Below, one piece after another: positions 23,011 through 32,732 of a stretch of DNA of 37,830 nt. This stretch comes from Streptomyces sp. BR123. GTDB lineage: Bacteria > Actinomycetota > Actinomycetes > Streptomycetales > Streptomycetaceae. Every line of letters begins with the position of its first letter. Positions within the stretch are counted from its first letter, which is position 1. Location of the stretch: the NCBI RefSeq assembly GCF_013401435.1, contig NZ_JACBGN010000044.1:1-37830 (forward strand). The letters are read 5' to 3'. The notes under the pieces were generated by a model. That model made no database searches. It had not been told where the DNA came from and was given only the letters and a program-made list of their open reading frames with translations. The position numbers and the translations under genes are program-made.

Positions 23011-24017
23011 CCTCCCCACTCCGGCTGACGGACATCGCCGCGCAGGCCCAGGTCAGCGAGGCGACCGTCAGCCGGGTCCTCAACGGCAAGGCGGGCGTCG
23101 CGGCCGGCACCCGGCACAAGGTGCTGGCCGCGATGGACCTGCTCGGCTACGAACGGCCCGTACGGCTGCGCAGGCGCAGCAACGGGCTCGTCGGCCTGCT
23201 CATACCCGAGCTCACCAACCCGATCTTCCCGGCCTTCGCCCAGGTCATAGAGCAGGCGCTGGCCGGGCACGGGTACACGCCGGTGCTCTGCACGCAGACG
23301 CCCGGCGGGGCCACGGAGGACGAGCTCGTCGAGCAGCTGGAGGAGCGCGGGGTCACGGGCATCGTCTTCCTGTCCGGGCTGCACGCGGACGCGCTGGCCG
23401 ACCCGGCCCGGTACCAGCGGCTCAGCTCGCGCGGGGTGCCGTTCGTCATGATCAACGGGTTCAACGAGCACGTGAACGCCCCCTTCATCTCCCCGGACGA
23501 CCGGGCCGCGGCCGAGATGGCCGTACGGCACCTGGAGGACCTGGGACACCGGAGGATCGGGCTGGCGATCGGGCCCACGCGGTACGTGCCGTCGGCCCGG
23601 AAGGAGCAGGGGTTCGTCTCGGCCGTGCCGGGGGCGGCGGCCGACGGGCTCATCCAGCGCACCCTGTTCACGGTGGAGGGCGGGCACGCCGCCGGGGGCG
23701 CCCTGCTCGACCGCGGGTGCACCGGCATCGTGTGCGGCAGCGACCCGATGGCGCTCGGCGTGATACGGGCCGTGCGGGAGCGGGGGCTGCGGGTGCCCGA
23801 GGACGTCTCGGTGGTGGGGTACGACGACTCGCCGCTGATCGCGTTCACCGATCCGCCGCTCACCACGGTGCGGCAGCCCGTGCGCGCCATGGCGACCGCT
23901 GCGGTCGGGGCGCTGCTGGAGGCGGTGGGGGGTACGCCGGTGCAGCGCACCGAGTACGTGTTCCAGCCGGAGCTGGTGGTCCGGGGGTCCACCGGGACGG
24001 CGCCCCGGGGGGACTGA
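23007..24017 (+). CDS. second LacI-family regulator, MalR paralogue
   Basis: GTG 23007 overlaps the aglA2 stop as GTGA. The 336-aa product has the helix-turn-helix [20 protein letters not shown], followed by [10 protein letters not shown] where MalR has GKPGVAAGTR. The two proteins should therefore recognise very similar operators. The core domain matches MalR across its length but is six residues shorter between RKEQGF and LIQRTL, where MalR has a longer Lys/Glu-containing helix. It is the last gene of the malEFG-aglA2 transcript, so it may provide feedback control of the locus, or respond to a different sugar. A terminator-like hairpin follows at 24093. Confidence 0.92.
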   Translation: MTSPLRLTDIAAQAQVSEATVSRVLNGKAGVAAGTRHKVLAAMDLLGYERPVRLRRRSNGLVGLLIPELTNPIFPAFAQVIEQALAGHGYTPVLCTQTPGGATEDELVEQLEERGVTGIVFLSGLHADALADPARYQRLSSRGVPFVMINGFNEHVNAPFISPDDRAAAEMAVRHLEDLGHRRIGLAIGPTRYVPSARKEQGFVSAVPGAAADGLIQRTLFTVEGGHAAGGALLDRGCTGIVCGSDPMALGVIRAVRERGLRVPEDVSVVGYDDSPLIAFTDPPLTTVRQPVRAMATAAVGALLEAVGGTPVQRTEYVFQPELVVRGSTGTAPRGD

Positions 24018-24092
24018 GCCCCGGTTCGGATTGCGGCGCACCCTCGGTTCCGTTCGGCGCGCCGCGCCCCAAGTTCCCCTTGGTCGGGGGTG

Positions 24093-24124
24093 GATGGGCG
24101 GCCGGTGTTTCCCGGCCGCCCATC
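24093..24124 (+). terminator. hairpin terminator after the malEFG-aglA2-lacI2 operon
   Basis: GATGGGCGGCCGG (24093-24105) and CCGGCCGCCCATC (24112-24124) form a perfect 13-bp stem with a 6-base loop, 75 bases after the lacI2 stop. There is only a short T-containing tail (GTCCTT), as is common in Streptomyces. Confidence 0.8.
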
Positions 24125-24178
24125 GTCCTTCCCGGGGCAGGCCGGCGAGGCGGCCGGCAGGAAACAATTCTGCAATCT

Positions 24179-24221
24179 CTTGCGCAAGCTCTTGCAACGT
24201 TCTGGGGTGGACCCCTACGGT
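24179..24221 (+). promoter_or_regulatory. amylase promoter with MalR-type operators
   Basis: CTTGCGCAAG (24179-24188) is a perfect palindrome and CTTGCAAC (24191-24198) is a second half-site of the type seen upstream of malE. TTGCAA (24192-24197) and TACGGT (24216-24221), 18 bases apart, make a plausible -35/-10 pair, so the operator overlaps the -35. CTGCAA at 24170-24175 may be a further half-site. Confidence 0.7.
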
Positions 24222-24261
24222 CACTGCAATCCCCACACCTCTTCCGCCAGGAGGACCCCAC

Positions 24262-25965
24262 ATGTCTGTCAGAGCTGCCAGACCTGCCAGGGCGAGCGCC
24301 GCCGGGCTCTTCGCCGCCACTGCGCTGGCCGCCGCCACCCTGACCGTGCAGGCCCCGCAGGCCGTTGCCGCGGCGCCCGGGGGCAAGGACGTCACGGCCG
24401 TGCTCTTCGAGTGGCGGTTCGAGTCCGTGGCCCGGGCGTGCACCGAGACCCTGGGGCCCGCCGGATACGGGTACGTGCAGGTGTCGCCGCCGCAGGAGCA
24501 CATCCAGGGGCCGCAGTGGTGGACCTCGTACCAGCCCGTCAGCTACAGGATCGCCGGTCGGCTCGGGGACCGGGCCGCGTTCAAGGCCATGATCGACACC
24601 TGTCACGCGGCCGGGGTGAAGGTCGTCGCCGACTCCGTCATCAACCACATGGCTGCCGGTGACGGCGTGGGGACCGGGGGCAGTGCGTATACGAAGTACG
24701 GCTACCCGGGCACCTACTCCGGCGCCGACATGGACGACTGCCGGGCGGAGATCACGAACTACCGGGACCGCGTCAACGTCCAGAACTGCGAGCTCGTGCA
24801 GCTCGCCGACCTGGACACGGGCGAGGAGTACGTGCGGGGGCGGATCGCCGCCTATCTGAACGACCTGTCGTCGCTGGGCGTCGACGGGTTCCGGATCGAT
24901 GCCGCCAAGCACATGCCGGCCGCCGACCTCGCCGACATCAAGTCGCGGCTGACGAATCCGAGTGCCTACTGGAAGCAGGAGGCCATCCACGGCGCAGGCG
25001 AGGCGGTGTCGCCGAGCGAGTACCTGGGGAACGGCGATGTCCAGGAGTTCCGGTACGCGCGGGACCTGAAGCGCGTCTTCCAGGACGAGAAGCTCTCCTA
25101 CCTGAAGAACTTCGGTGAGGGCTGGGGCCACATGGCCTCCGGGAGCGCCGGGGTCTTCGTGGACAACCACGACACCGAGCGCGTCGGCGACACCCTGAAC
25201 TACAAGAACGGCGCCGACTACACGCTGGCCAGCGTGTTCATGCTGGCGTGGCCGTACGGCTCGCCCGACGTGCACTCCGGGTACGAGTGGACCGACAAGG
25301 ACGCCGGCCCGCCGAACGGCGGCCAGGTCGCCGGGTGTTACCGCGACGGGTGGAAGTGCCAGCACGCCTGGCCGGAGATCTCGTCCATGGTGGCCCTGCG
25401 GAACGCGGCGCGCGGGCAGGCCGTGACCGACTGGTGGGACAACGGCAACGACCAGATCGCCTTCGGCCGGGGCAGCAAGGCGTTCGTGGTCATCAACCAC
25501 GAGGGCGCTGCTCTGACGCGTACCTTCCAGACCTCGCTGCCGGCGGGGGACTACTGCGACGTGCAGAGCGGGAGGAACGTTTCCGTCGGGGCGGACGGCC
25601 GGTTCTCCGCGACGGTCGCAAGCAACACGGCGCTCGCGCTCCACGTCGGGGCGCGCAGCTGCGGCGTCGGGGCCGCGGGCGCTTCCTTCGCCGTGAACGC
25701 CACCACCGTGCTCGGGCAGGACGTCTACGTCGCCGGCGACCGGGCCGAGTTGGGCAACTGGAGCCCCGCCGCGGCCGTGAAGCTCGACCCGTCCGCCTAC
25801 CCGGTGTGGAAGCTCGACGTCACCCTCCCGGCCGGTACGGCGTTCGCGTACAAGTACCTCCGCAAGGACGCCGCCGGGAACGTCATCTGGGAGAGCGGCG
25901 CCAATCGCACCGCCGCCGTTCCGGCGGGCAGCAAGGTCGTCCTGAACGACACCTGGCGCAACTGA
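24262..25965 (+). CDS. secreted alpha-amylase with C-terminal starch-binding domain
   Basis: ATG 24262 has AGGAGG upstream. The 567-aa precursor has an N-terminal signal peptide (about residues 1-38, ending AVAAAP). The catalytic GH13 domain follows (about 42-470), with the actinobacterial alpha-amylase features [14 protein letters not shown], nucleophile Asp213 (GFRIDAAK), acid/base Glu247 (GAGEAV) and Asp304 ([10 protein letters not shown]). The C-terminal 100 residues ([20 protein letters not shown], then [14 protein letters not shown]) are a CBM20 raw-starch-binding domain. It would cut starch to maltodextrins outside the cell for uptake by MalEFG. Expression is probably controlled by the CTTGC sites at 24179-24198. 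Confidence 0.95.
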   Translation: MSVRAARPARASAAGLFAATALAAATLTVQAPQAVAAAPGGKDVTAVLFEWRFESVARACTETLGPAGYGYVQVSPPQEHIQGPQWWTSYQPVSYRIAGRLGDRAAFKAMIDTCHAAGVKVVADSVINHMAAGDGVGTGGSAYTKYGYPGTYSGADMDDCRAEITNYRDRVNVQNCELVQLADLDTGEEYVRGRIAAYLNDLSSLGVDGFRIDAAKHMPAADLADIKSRLTNPSAYWKQEAIHGAGEAVSPSEYLGNGDVQEFRYARDLKRVFQDEKLSYLKNFGEGWGHMASGSAGVFVDNHDTERVGDTLNYKNGADYTLASVFMLAWPYGSPDVHSGYEWTDKDAGPPNGGQVAGCYRDGWKCQHAWPEISSMVALRNAARGQAVTDWWDNGNDQIAFGRGSKAFVVINHEGAALTRTFQTSLPAGDYCDVQSGRNVSVGADGRFSATVASNTALALHVGARSCGVGAAGASFAVNATTVLGQDVYVAGDRAELGNWSPAAAVKLDPSAYPVWKLDVTLPAGTAFAYKYLRKDAAGNVIWESGANRTAAVPAGSKVVLNDTWRN

Positions 25966-25978
25966 CGCCCCACAGACC

Positions 25979-26027
25979 AGGGCCGCCCGGCACCCAGTGA
26001 GAAACCCCGCCACCGCCGGGCGGCCCT
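25979..26027 (+). terminator. hairpin between the amylase and pullulanase genes
   Basis: AGGGCCGCCCGGC (25979-25991) pairs perfectly with GCCGGGCGGCCCT (26015-26027) across a 23-base loop, followed by CTT. It lies 14 bases after the amylase stop and 25 bases before the pullulanase start, so it may terminate or partly attenuate transcription into the pullulanase gene, for which I see no separate promoter. Confidence 0.75.
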
Positions 26028-26052
26028 CTTCACGTGACCAAGGAGAGCCGCC

Positions 26053-29000
26053 TTGATACGCCCTGCCGCAGGAGTCGTCGCCGCCGCGCTGGCCGTGACG
26101 CTCCTGCCCGCCCTGCCCGCCGAGGCCGCCGGAAGACCCCCCGGGCCGCCGTCGGACGCCAAACTGGCCGCCGAGCCCGCGCGGCACGACCTGACGCGGG
26201 AGCAGTTCTACTTCGTGCTCCCGGACCGGTTCGCCAACGGCGACCCGCGCAACGATGCGGGAGGCATCGGCGGCGGCCGGCTGGAGACCGGCCTGGACCC
26301 GACCGACAAGGGCTTCTACCAGGGCGGTGACCTCAAGGGGCTGACGGACCGGCTCGACTACATCAAGGGGCTGGGCACCACCGCCATCTGGATGGCGCCG
26401 ATCTTCAAGAACCAGCCCGTGCAGGGCAAGGGCGACGACGTCTCGGCCGGCTACCACGGCTACTGGATCACCGACTTCACGCAGGTGGACCCGCACTTCG
26501 GGACCAACGCCGACCTCGCGAACCTGATCGAGAAGGCCCACGGGAAGGGGATGAAGGTCTTCTTCGACGTCATCACCAACCACACGGCCGACGTCGTCGA
26601 CTACCGCGAGCAGTCCTACTCGTACCTGTCGAAGGGGGCCTTTCCGTACCTGACGAAGGACGGGGTCGCCTTCGACGACGCGGACTACGCGGCCGGGAAG
26701 AAGTTCCCGGCCGTCGGGCCCTCTTCGTTCCCGCGCACGCCGTTCGTGCCCGAGGGGAAGAAGAACCTCAAGGTGCCGGCGTGGCTCAACGATCCCACCA
26801 TGTACCACAACCGGGGCGACTCCACCTTCGCCGGTGAGTCCTCCGAGCAGGGCGACTTCTTCGGGCTCGACGACCTGTGGACCGAGCGTCCCGAGGTCGT
26901 CAGCGGCATGGAGAAGATCTACGAGAAGTGGGTCAGGGACTTCGGCGTCGACGGGTTCCGGATCGACACCGTCAAGCACGTGAACACCGAGTTCTGGACG
27001 CAGTGGGCCACGGCCCTGGACACGTACGCCGCCAAGCAGGGGCGCAAGAACTTCTTCATGTTCGGAGAGGTCTACTCGGCCGACACGGCCGTCACCTCGC
27101 CGTACGTGACACGGGGACGGCTGGATGCCACCCTCGACTTCCCGCTGCAGGACGCCATCCGTGCGTACGCCTCCCAGGGGGCGGCGGCCGGGCGGCTGGC
27201 CGGTGTCCTCGCCGACGACTACCGGTACACGACGGACAAGGCCAACGCCTATGAGCAGGTCACGTTCCTCGGCAACCACGACATGGGGCGGTTCGGCACC
27301 TTCCTGAAGCAGGACCGGCCCGGAGCCGGTGAGCAGGAGCTGCTGGACCGGTACCGGCTCGCCAACGAGCTGATGTTCCTCTCGCGCGGCAATCCCGTCG
27401 TCTACTCCGGTGACGAGCAGGGATTCACCGGCGCCGGCGGCGACAAGGACGCCCGGCAGCCCCTGTTCGCCACGAAGATCGCCGACTATCTCGATGACGA
27501 TCAGCTCGGTACCGGGCGTACCCATGCCAGTGACGCGTACGACCAGCAGCACCCGATCTACCGGCAGATCGCCGGCCTGTCCAAGCTGACCAAGGAGCAC
27601 CCGGCCCTGCGGGACGGCGTCCAGAGCGAGCGGCTGGCGGACGGCTCGGTCTACGCCTTCGCGCGGACCGATGCCCGGAGCCGCACCGAATACCTCGTCG
27701 CCGCCAACAACGGCACGGAATCGCGGACCGTCGAGATCGACGCCCCCGCCGGCGCCCAGTACCGCACCCTGTACGGCGGCACCGCGCTGATCCGCGCCTC
27801 CGCAGCCGGCAAGCTCACCGTGGTGGTGCCCGCCCTCGGGTCGGTGGTGCTGCGGGGCATCGAGCCGCTCCCCGCCCCGGCCTCCAAGCCCGCGGTGACG
27901 CTGAAGGCGCCCGCCGCAGGGGCTGCGGGAACCGTCGAGGTGTCCGCGGACGTCAGCGGCGGCGGGCTCAACCGCGTCGTCTTCGCCGCCCAGGTCGGGA
28001 ACGGCCCGTGGCAGGTGCTCGGCTCCGCGGACCACGCTCCGTACAAGGTCACCCAGCACGTGCACGCCCCGGCCGGGACGCCGCTGCGCTACAAGGCCGT
28101 GGCCGTCGACGCCGGTGGCCGTACCGCGAGCGCCCTGGGCGAGTCGGTGGCCGGGCAGGTCCCGCCCGTCCGTGTGCCCACCGCCGTGCAGCGCGACTAC
28201 GCCGTCGTCCACTACCGGCGGGCCGACGGGGACTACACGAACTGGCGGCTGTACGCCTGGGGGGACATCGCCGACGGGGAGGCCACGCCCTGGCCCGCCG
28301 GGCACGACTTCACCGGCCGCGACGCGTACGGTGCCTTCGCCTGGGTCAAGCTCAAGCCCGGCGCCTCGTCGATCGGCTACCTGGTGATCGACAAGGACGG
28401 AAACAAGGACGTCGCCGCCGACCGTGCCCTGGACGTGACGCGCACCGGCGAGGTCTGGCTGGAGCAGGGCAAGGAGGCCGCGCAGACCGAGCGGCCCGCC
28501 TACCCGCCGCAGGACACGGGCAAGGCCGTGCTGCACTACAAGCGCGCCGACGGGGCCTACGACGGCTGGGGCCTGCACGTGTGGGCCGGGGCCGCGAACC
28601 CGACCGACTGGTCCAAGCCGCTGATGCCCGCCCGCTTCGATGCCTACGGCGCCGTTTTCGAGGTGCCGCTCGCCGCCGGGGCCGGTTCGCTCAGCTACAT
28701 CGTCCACAAGGGCGACGAGAAGGACCTTCCCGCGGACCAGTCGCTCGACCTGAAGGGCACCGGGCACGAGGCGTGGATGCTGGGCGGGCAGGCCCCCTAC
28801 CTGCTCCCGCAGCCCGCAGGGGCGGCCGCCGGGATCGACCTCGGGAAGGCGCAGGCCGTCTGGATCGACCGCGACACCGTGGCGTGGAACGCTCCGCCGG
28901 CCGCTGCCTCCGTCCAACTGCTGGCGTCCGCGGACGGAGCGGTCAAGGCCGAGAACGGCACGCTGACCGGGGCCGCACAGTGGCTTCGGCTCTCCGCCGC

Positions 29001-31389
29001 GAAGCTCACCGACGCGCAGAAGCAGAAGTTCCCGCACCTGGCCTCGTACAGCGCCTTCACGGTGGACGCGCGGGACCGCGGACGCGTGCGGGAGGCCCTG
29101 CGGGGGCAGGTCGTCGCCTCCGCGCGGGCCGGCAACGGGGCCGTTCTCGCTGCCACGGGCGTCCAGCTCGCGGGGGTGCTCGACGATCTGTACGCCACCC
29201 AGGCCGCACTCGGGCCGGTGTTCGACCACGGCCGGCCCACCCTGTCGGTGTGGGCGCCGACCGCGCGGAAGGTCGAGCTCGAACTCGACGGCCGCGTCCT
29301 GCCCATGCGCCGCGACGACGCCACCGGCGTCTGGTCGGCGCGCGGCGAGCGGTCCTGGGCCGGCAAGCCGTACCGGTACGCCGTGACGGTGTGGGCGCCC
29401 GGCGCCCGGCAGATGGTCCGCAACGTGGTGACGGATCCCTACTCCACTGCGCTGACGACCGATTCCGCGGCGAGCCTGGTGGTGGACCTCGCCGATCCCA
29501 AGCTGGCCCCGCCCGGCTGGCGGCAGCTGCGCAAGCCCGCCGCCGTGCCCTTCAACTCGGCGCAGATCCAGGAACTCCACGTCCGGGACTTCTCCATCGC
29601 CGACCCCACCAGCCGGCACCCCGGCCAGTACCTTGCCTTCACCGACAGCGGCTCGGCGGGCATGCGGCACCTGCGCGACCTCGCGGCCGCCGGGACCTCG
29701 TACGTCCACCTGCTGCCGGCCTTCGACATCGGCACCATCCCCGAGAAGCGCGAGGACCGCACCGAGCCCGCCTGCGACCTCAAGGTGTACGCGCCGGACT
29801 CCGAGCAGCAGCAGGCCTGCGTGGCCGCGGCAGCCGCCAAGGACTCCTACAACTGGGGCTACGACCCGCTGCACTACACCGTCCCGGAGGGCTCGTACGC
29901 CAGCGACCCGAACGGGACCGCCAGGACCGTCGAGTTCCGGAAGATGGTGCAGGGGCTGGGCGAGGCCGGACTGCGGACCGTGATGGACGTGGTCTACAAC
30001 CACACCGTGGCCTCCGGACAGGACGGCAAGTCGGTACTGGACCGGATCGTGCCCGGCTACTACCAGCGGCTGCTCGCCGACGGCAGTGTGGCCACGTCGA
30101 CGTGCTGCGCCAACACGGCTCCCGAGAACGCCATGATGGGCCGCCTCGTCGTGGACTCCATCGTCACCTGGGCCAAGGAGTACAAGGTCGACGGCTTCCG
30201 CTTCGACCTGATGGGCCACCACCCGAAGGACAACGTCCTCGCCGTGCGCAAGGCCCTCGACGGGCTGACCCCGGAGAAGGACGGCGTCGACGGGAAGAAG
30301 ATCATCCTGTACGGGGAGGGCTGGAACTTCGGCGAGGTCGCGAACGACGCGCGGTTCGTCCAGGCCACGCAGCCGAACATGGCCGGGACCGGGATCGCGA
30401 CCTTCTCGGACCGCGCCCGCGACGCAGTGCGGGGCGGAGGCCCCTTCGACGAGGACCCGCGCGTGCAGGGCTTCGCCTCCGGGCTGTTCACGGCCCCGAA
30501 CGGCTCCCCCGCCAACGGGACGGCCGCCGAGCAGCGGGCCCGACTGTTGCACGACCAGGACCTGATCAAGGTCGGCCTCTCCGGGAACCTCGCCTCCTAC
30601 ACCTTCACCGACACCTCCGGGCGCCGGGTCAAGGGCTCCGAGGTGGACTACAACGGTGCCCCCGCCGGGTACGCGGCGGCCCCCGGGGACGCCCTCGCCT
30701 ATGCCGACGCGCACGACAACGAGACCCTCGCCGACGCCCTGACGTACAAGCTGCCCCAGGGCACCGCCGCAGCCGACCAGGCCCGGATGCAGGTGCTGGC
30801 CATGGGCGTGGCGGCGCTGTCCCAGGGGCCCGCGCTGTCGCAGGCCGGGACGGACCTGCTCCGTTCCAAGTCCCTGGACCGGAACTCGTACGACAGCGGC
30901 GACTGGTTCAACGCGATCCACTGGGACTGCCGTGACGGCAACGGCTTCGGGCGGGGACTTCCCCCGGCTGCGGACAACCGGTCCAAGTGGCCGTACGCCA
31001 AGCCGCTCCTGACCGGGCCCGCCCCGGGCTGCACGGAGATCAACGGCGCCTCGGCCGCCTACCGCGACCTGCTGAAGATCCGGACCACCGAGCCCGGCTT
31101 CGGTCTGGGCACGGCCCGGCAGGTGCAGGACGCGCTGGCCTTCCCGCTCTCGGGGAAGGACGAGACCCCCGGGGTCATCACCATGACGCTGGGCCGCCTG
31201 GTGGTCGTCTTCAACGCCACGCCCGGCACCCAGAGCCAGCGGATCCCCGCCCTCGCCGGAACCGGCCACGCCCTGCACCCCGTGCAGGCCGCCGGCTCCG
31301 ACGCGGTCGTCAAGCAGTCCTCCTACGACGCGGAGAAGGGAGAGTTCCGCATCCCTGGCCGCACCATCGCGGTCTTCACACGAGGCTGA
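26053..31389 (+). CDS. pulA: secreted bifunctional alpha-amylase/pullulanase
   Basis: TTG 26053 is preceded by AGGAGAG with 5 bases of spacing. The 1778-aa product has a signal peptide (about residues 1-26, ending PAEAAG). The first GH13 domain (about 50-600) has Asp305 (GFRIDTVKH), Glu339 (FGEVYS) and Asp410 (GNHDMG). An Ig-like linker follows (about 615-700). Two CBM41-type starch-binding modules come next (DYAVVHYRRADGDYTNWRLY and KAVLHYKRADGAYDGWGLHV). A pullulanase half then holds a CBM48-like region (LSVWAPTARKVELEL), YNWGYDPLHY at 1266, Asp1385 (GFRFDLMG), Glu1422 (YGEGWNFG) and Asp1555 (AHDNET). It would cleave alpha-1,4 bonds with one site and alpha-1,6 branches with the other. Its 3' end overlaps the convergent GNAT gene by 14 bases. 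Confidence 0.95.
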   Translation: MIRPAAGVVAAALAVTLLPALPAEAAGRPPGPPSDAKLAAEPARHDLTREQFYFVLPDRFANGDPRNDAGGIGGGRLETGLDPTDKGFYQGGDLKGLTDRLDYIKGLGTTAIWMAPIFKNQPVQGKGDDVSAGYHGYWITDFTQVDPHFGTNADLANLIEKAHGKGMKVFFDVITNHTADVVDYREQSYSYLSKGAFPYLTKDGVAFDDADYAAGKKFPAVGPSSFPRTPFVPEGKKNLKVPAWLNDPTMYHNRGDSTFAGESSEQGDFFGLDDLWTERPEVVSGMEKIYEKWVRDFGVDGFRIDTVKHVNTEFWTQWATALDTYAAKQGRKNFFMFGEVYSADTAVTSPYVTRGRLDATLDFPLQDAIRAYASQGAAAGRLAGVLADDYRYTTDKANAYEQVTFLGNHDMGRFGTFLKQDRPGAGEQELLDRYRLANELMFLSRGNPVVYSGDEQGFTGAGGDKDARQPLFATKIADYLDDDQLGTGRTHASDAYDQQHPIYRQIAGLSKLTKEHPALRDGVQSERLADGSVYAFARTDARSRTEYLVAANNGTESRTVEIDAPAGAQYRTLYGGTALIRASAAGKLTVVVPALGSVVLRGIEPLPAPASKPAVTLKAPAAGAAGTVEVSADVSGGGLNRVVFAAQVGNGPWQVLGSADHAPYKVTQHVHAPAGTPLRYKAVAVDAGGRTASALGESVAGQVPPVRVPTAVQRDYAVVHYRRADGDYTNWRLYAWGDIADGEATPWPAGHDFTGRDAYGAFAWVKLKPGASSIGYLVIDKDGNKDVAADRALDVTRTGEVWLEQGKEAAQTERPAYPPQDTGKAVLHYKRADGAYDGWGLHVWAGAANPTDWSKPLMPARFDAYGAVFEVPLAAGAGSLSYIVHKGDEKDLPADQSLDLKGTGHEAWMLGGQAPYLLPQPAGAAAGIDLGKAQAVWIDRDTVAWNAPPAAASVQLLASADGAVKAENGTLTGAAQWLRLSAAKLTDAQKQKFPHLASYSAFTVDARDRGRVREALRGQVVASARAGNGAVLAATGVQLAGVLDDLYATQAALGPVFDHGRPTLSVWAPTARKVELELDGRVLPMRRDDATGVWSARGERSWAGKPYRYAVTVWAPGARQMVRNVVTDPYSTALTTDSAASLVVDLADPKLAPPGWRQLRKPAAVPFNSAQIQELHVRDFSIADPTSRHPGQYLAFTDSGSAGMRHLRDLAAAGTSYVHLLPAFDIGTIPEKREDRTEPACDLKVYAPDSEQQQACVAAAAAKDSYNWGYDPLHYTVPEGSYASDPNGTARTVEFRKMVQGLGEAGLRTVMDVVYNHTVASGQDGKSVLDRIVPGYYQRLLADGSVATSTCCANTAPENAMMGRLVVDSIVTWAKEYKVDGFRFDLMGHHPKDNVLAVRKALDGLTPEKDGVDGKKIILYGEGWNFGEVANDARFVQATQPNMAGTGIATFSDRARDAVRGGGPFDEDPRVQGFASGLFTAPNGSPANGTAAEQRARLLHDQDLIKVGLSGNLASYTFTDTSGRRVKGSEVDYNGAPAGYAAAPGDALAYADAHDNETLADALTYKLPQGTAAADQARMQVLAMGVAALSQGPALSQAGTDLLRSKSLDRNSYDSGDWFNAIHWDCRDGNGFGRGLPPAADNRSKWPYAKPLLTGPAPGCTEINGASAAYRDLLKIRTTEPGFGLGTARQVQDALAFPLSGKDETPGVITMTLGRLVVVFNATPGTQSQRIPALAGTGHALHPVQAAGSDAVVKQSSYDAEKGEFRIPGRTIAVFTRG

Positions 31390-31915
31390 GCCGGTCGAGC
31401 CGCTTCTCCAGCAGGATCACCCCGTAGATGCGGCCGTCCTTCCCCTCCTTGTGCGGGAACTCCCCGACCACCCGGTAGCCCGCGTTCCGGTAGTACGCGA
31501 GCAGCCGGGGGTTGGTGGAGACGCAGTCCAGCCGCGCCCGCGGCAGACCGGAACCGGCGATCCGGCGCTCGGCATGTTCGAGCAGCCGCCGGCCGGTCCC
31601 CGCGGGCGCGGTCTTGCGTTCCACCATCAGCCGGTGCACGTAGCCGGCGACAGGAGGCTGCACGCCCCAGGCCTCCTCGTCCGACCACCACAGCTCGTAC
31701 GCCCCGACGATCCGCCCCCCGGGACCCCCCGCGAGCCACACCTCACCGTCGCGCATCTTCCCCGTGAAGTGCGCGACGTCCTTGTCCCCGGGCTTCCACT
31801 GCTCGATCCCGTTCTTCTGCATCCACCGGGCGGCCTGGTCGTACAGGGCCACCAGCGCGGCGGCGTCCTTCTCCACGGCCCGCCGGAACAGGATCCCCTC
31901 GTCTTCAATGATCAC
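31376..31915 (-). CDS. GNAT-family N-acetyltransferase
   Basis: From GTG 31915 the 179-aa product starts MIIEDEGILFRRAVEKDAAA. It has LYDQAARWMQKNGIEQWKPG and WLAGGPGGRIVGAYELWWSD. The acetyl-CoA-binding region is YVHRLMVERKTAPAGTGRRL (about 93-112) and the C-terminal helix is YYRNAGYRVVGEFPHK. This matches a common GNAT subgroup of unknown substrate. The gene begins 21 bases after the TetR stop and converges on pulA, overlapping its last 14 bases. ACGCG/CGCGT half-sites between 31914 and 31935 form an imperfect inverted repeat. Confidence 0.9.
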   Translation of the reverse strand: MIIEDEGILFRRAVEKDAAALVALYDQAARWMQKNGIEQWKPGDKDVAHFTGKMRDGEVWLAGGPGGRIVGAYELWWSDEEAWGVQPPVAGYVHRLMVERKTAPAGTGRRLLEHAERRIAGSGLPRARLDCVSTNPRLLAYYRNAGYRVVGEFPHKEGKDGRIYGVILLEKRLDRLSLV

Positions 31916-31936
31916 GCGCGTATTATCACGCGATCA

Positions 31937-32656
31937 TCAGTGCGGGTCCGGCGCCGGTTCCGGTGTGTTGGGCACCAGCAGGGCGAGGCGGCCCACCAGT
32001 TCGCCGAACGGCCCGTCGGCCGGCTCGCCCTCCAGGATCCGCGCCATGATCCCGGCCATCTCGGTGTCGTACGCGGCGCTCACCGCGGCCAGCGCCGCGA
32101 AATCGTGCACCAGCTGCAACTCCAGCTCGGCCCGCGGGATCTCCCGGCCCTCCAGCCAGATCAGCGCCGTGGACTCGGCGAGCGACACCCACGACCGCAC
32201 CACCAGCGCCAGGCGGGCCGGCGGCCTCTCGATGCCGAGGTGCTTGATGATCTGGTCGTACGCGGCCTGCCGGACCTCGTCGATCATCGCGTTGGTCCGG
32301 GTCGAGCCGACCGCCGGACCACCGCGCATCAGCGCGGAGAAACCCGGCCCGTGGTCCTCCACGAACGCGAAGAACCGGCCCATGACGCGCAGCAGCCGCG
32401 CCCCGAGCGGACCCTCGTGCGGTTCCGCGAACCGCTGCGCCAGATCGTCGGCCGCCCGCCGCAGCGCCGCCTCGTACAGGCTCAACTTGCCGGGGAAGTA
32501 GTGGTAGACGAGCGGCCGCGATATGCCCGCGGCCGCCGCGATCTCGTCGATCGACACGTCGTCGGGCGACCTGTTGCTGAACAGCTCCAGGGCGACCCCG
32601 ATCAGCTGCTGCCGCCGCTCCTCGACACCCATCCTGCGCCGCACCCCGGTTGTCAT
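31937..32656 (-). CDS. TetR-family regulator
   Basis: The 239-aa product has an N-terminal TetR helix-turn-helix (about residues 12-58: ERRQQLIGVALELFSNRSPD, then IDEIAAAAGISRPLVYHYFP, GKLSLYEAALRRA). The C-terminal ligand-binding part includes FFAFVEDHGPGFSALMRGGP, a signature shared with TetR proteins near diiron/ferredoxin-reductase or fatty-acid genes. It lies 76 bases downstream of the reductase in the same direction and probably regulates that operon. A good operator candidate is the palindrome at 34663-34678. Confidence 0.93.
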   Translation of the reverse strand: MTTGVRRRMGVEERRQQLIGVALELFSNRSPDDVSIDEIAAAAGISRPLVYHYFPGKLSLYEAALRRAADDLAQRFAEPHEGPLGARLLRVMGRFFAFVEDHGPGFSALMRGGPAVGSTRTNAMIDEVRQAAYDQIIKHLGIERPPARLALVVRSWVSLAESTALIWLEGREIPRAELELQLVHDFAALAAVSAAYDTEMAGIMARILEGEPADGPFGELVGRLALLVPNTPEPAPDPH

Positions 32657-32732
32657 GCGGACACCCTACTTCGCCATCGGGTGACCGGATCTCCCCGGTT
32701 GTCCGTGAATACCCGCAGGTCGGGGGCGGTCC

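Noticed and set aside
23860..31278. 2472-aa minus-strand open frame opposite the amylase and pullulanase genes
   Set aside because: It runs antisense across two well-supported genes and their intergenic hairpin. The translation is Arg/Gly/Val-rich and lacks any recognisable motif, so it is a codon-bias artefact.
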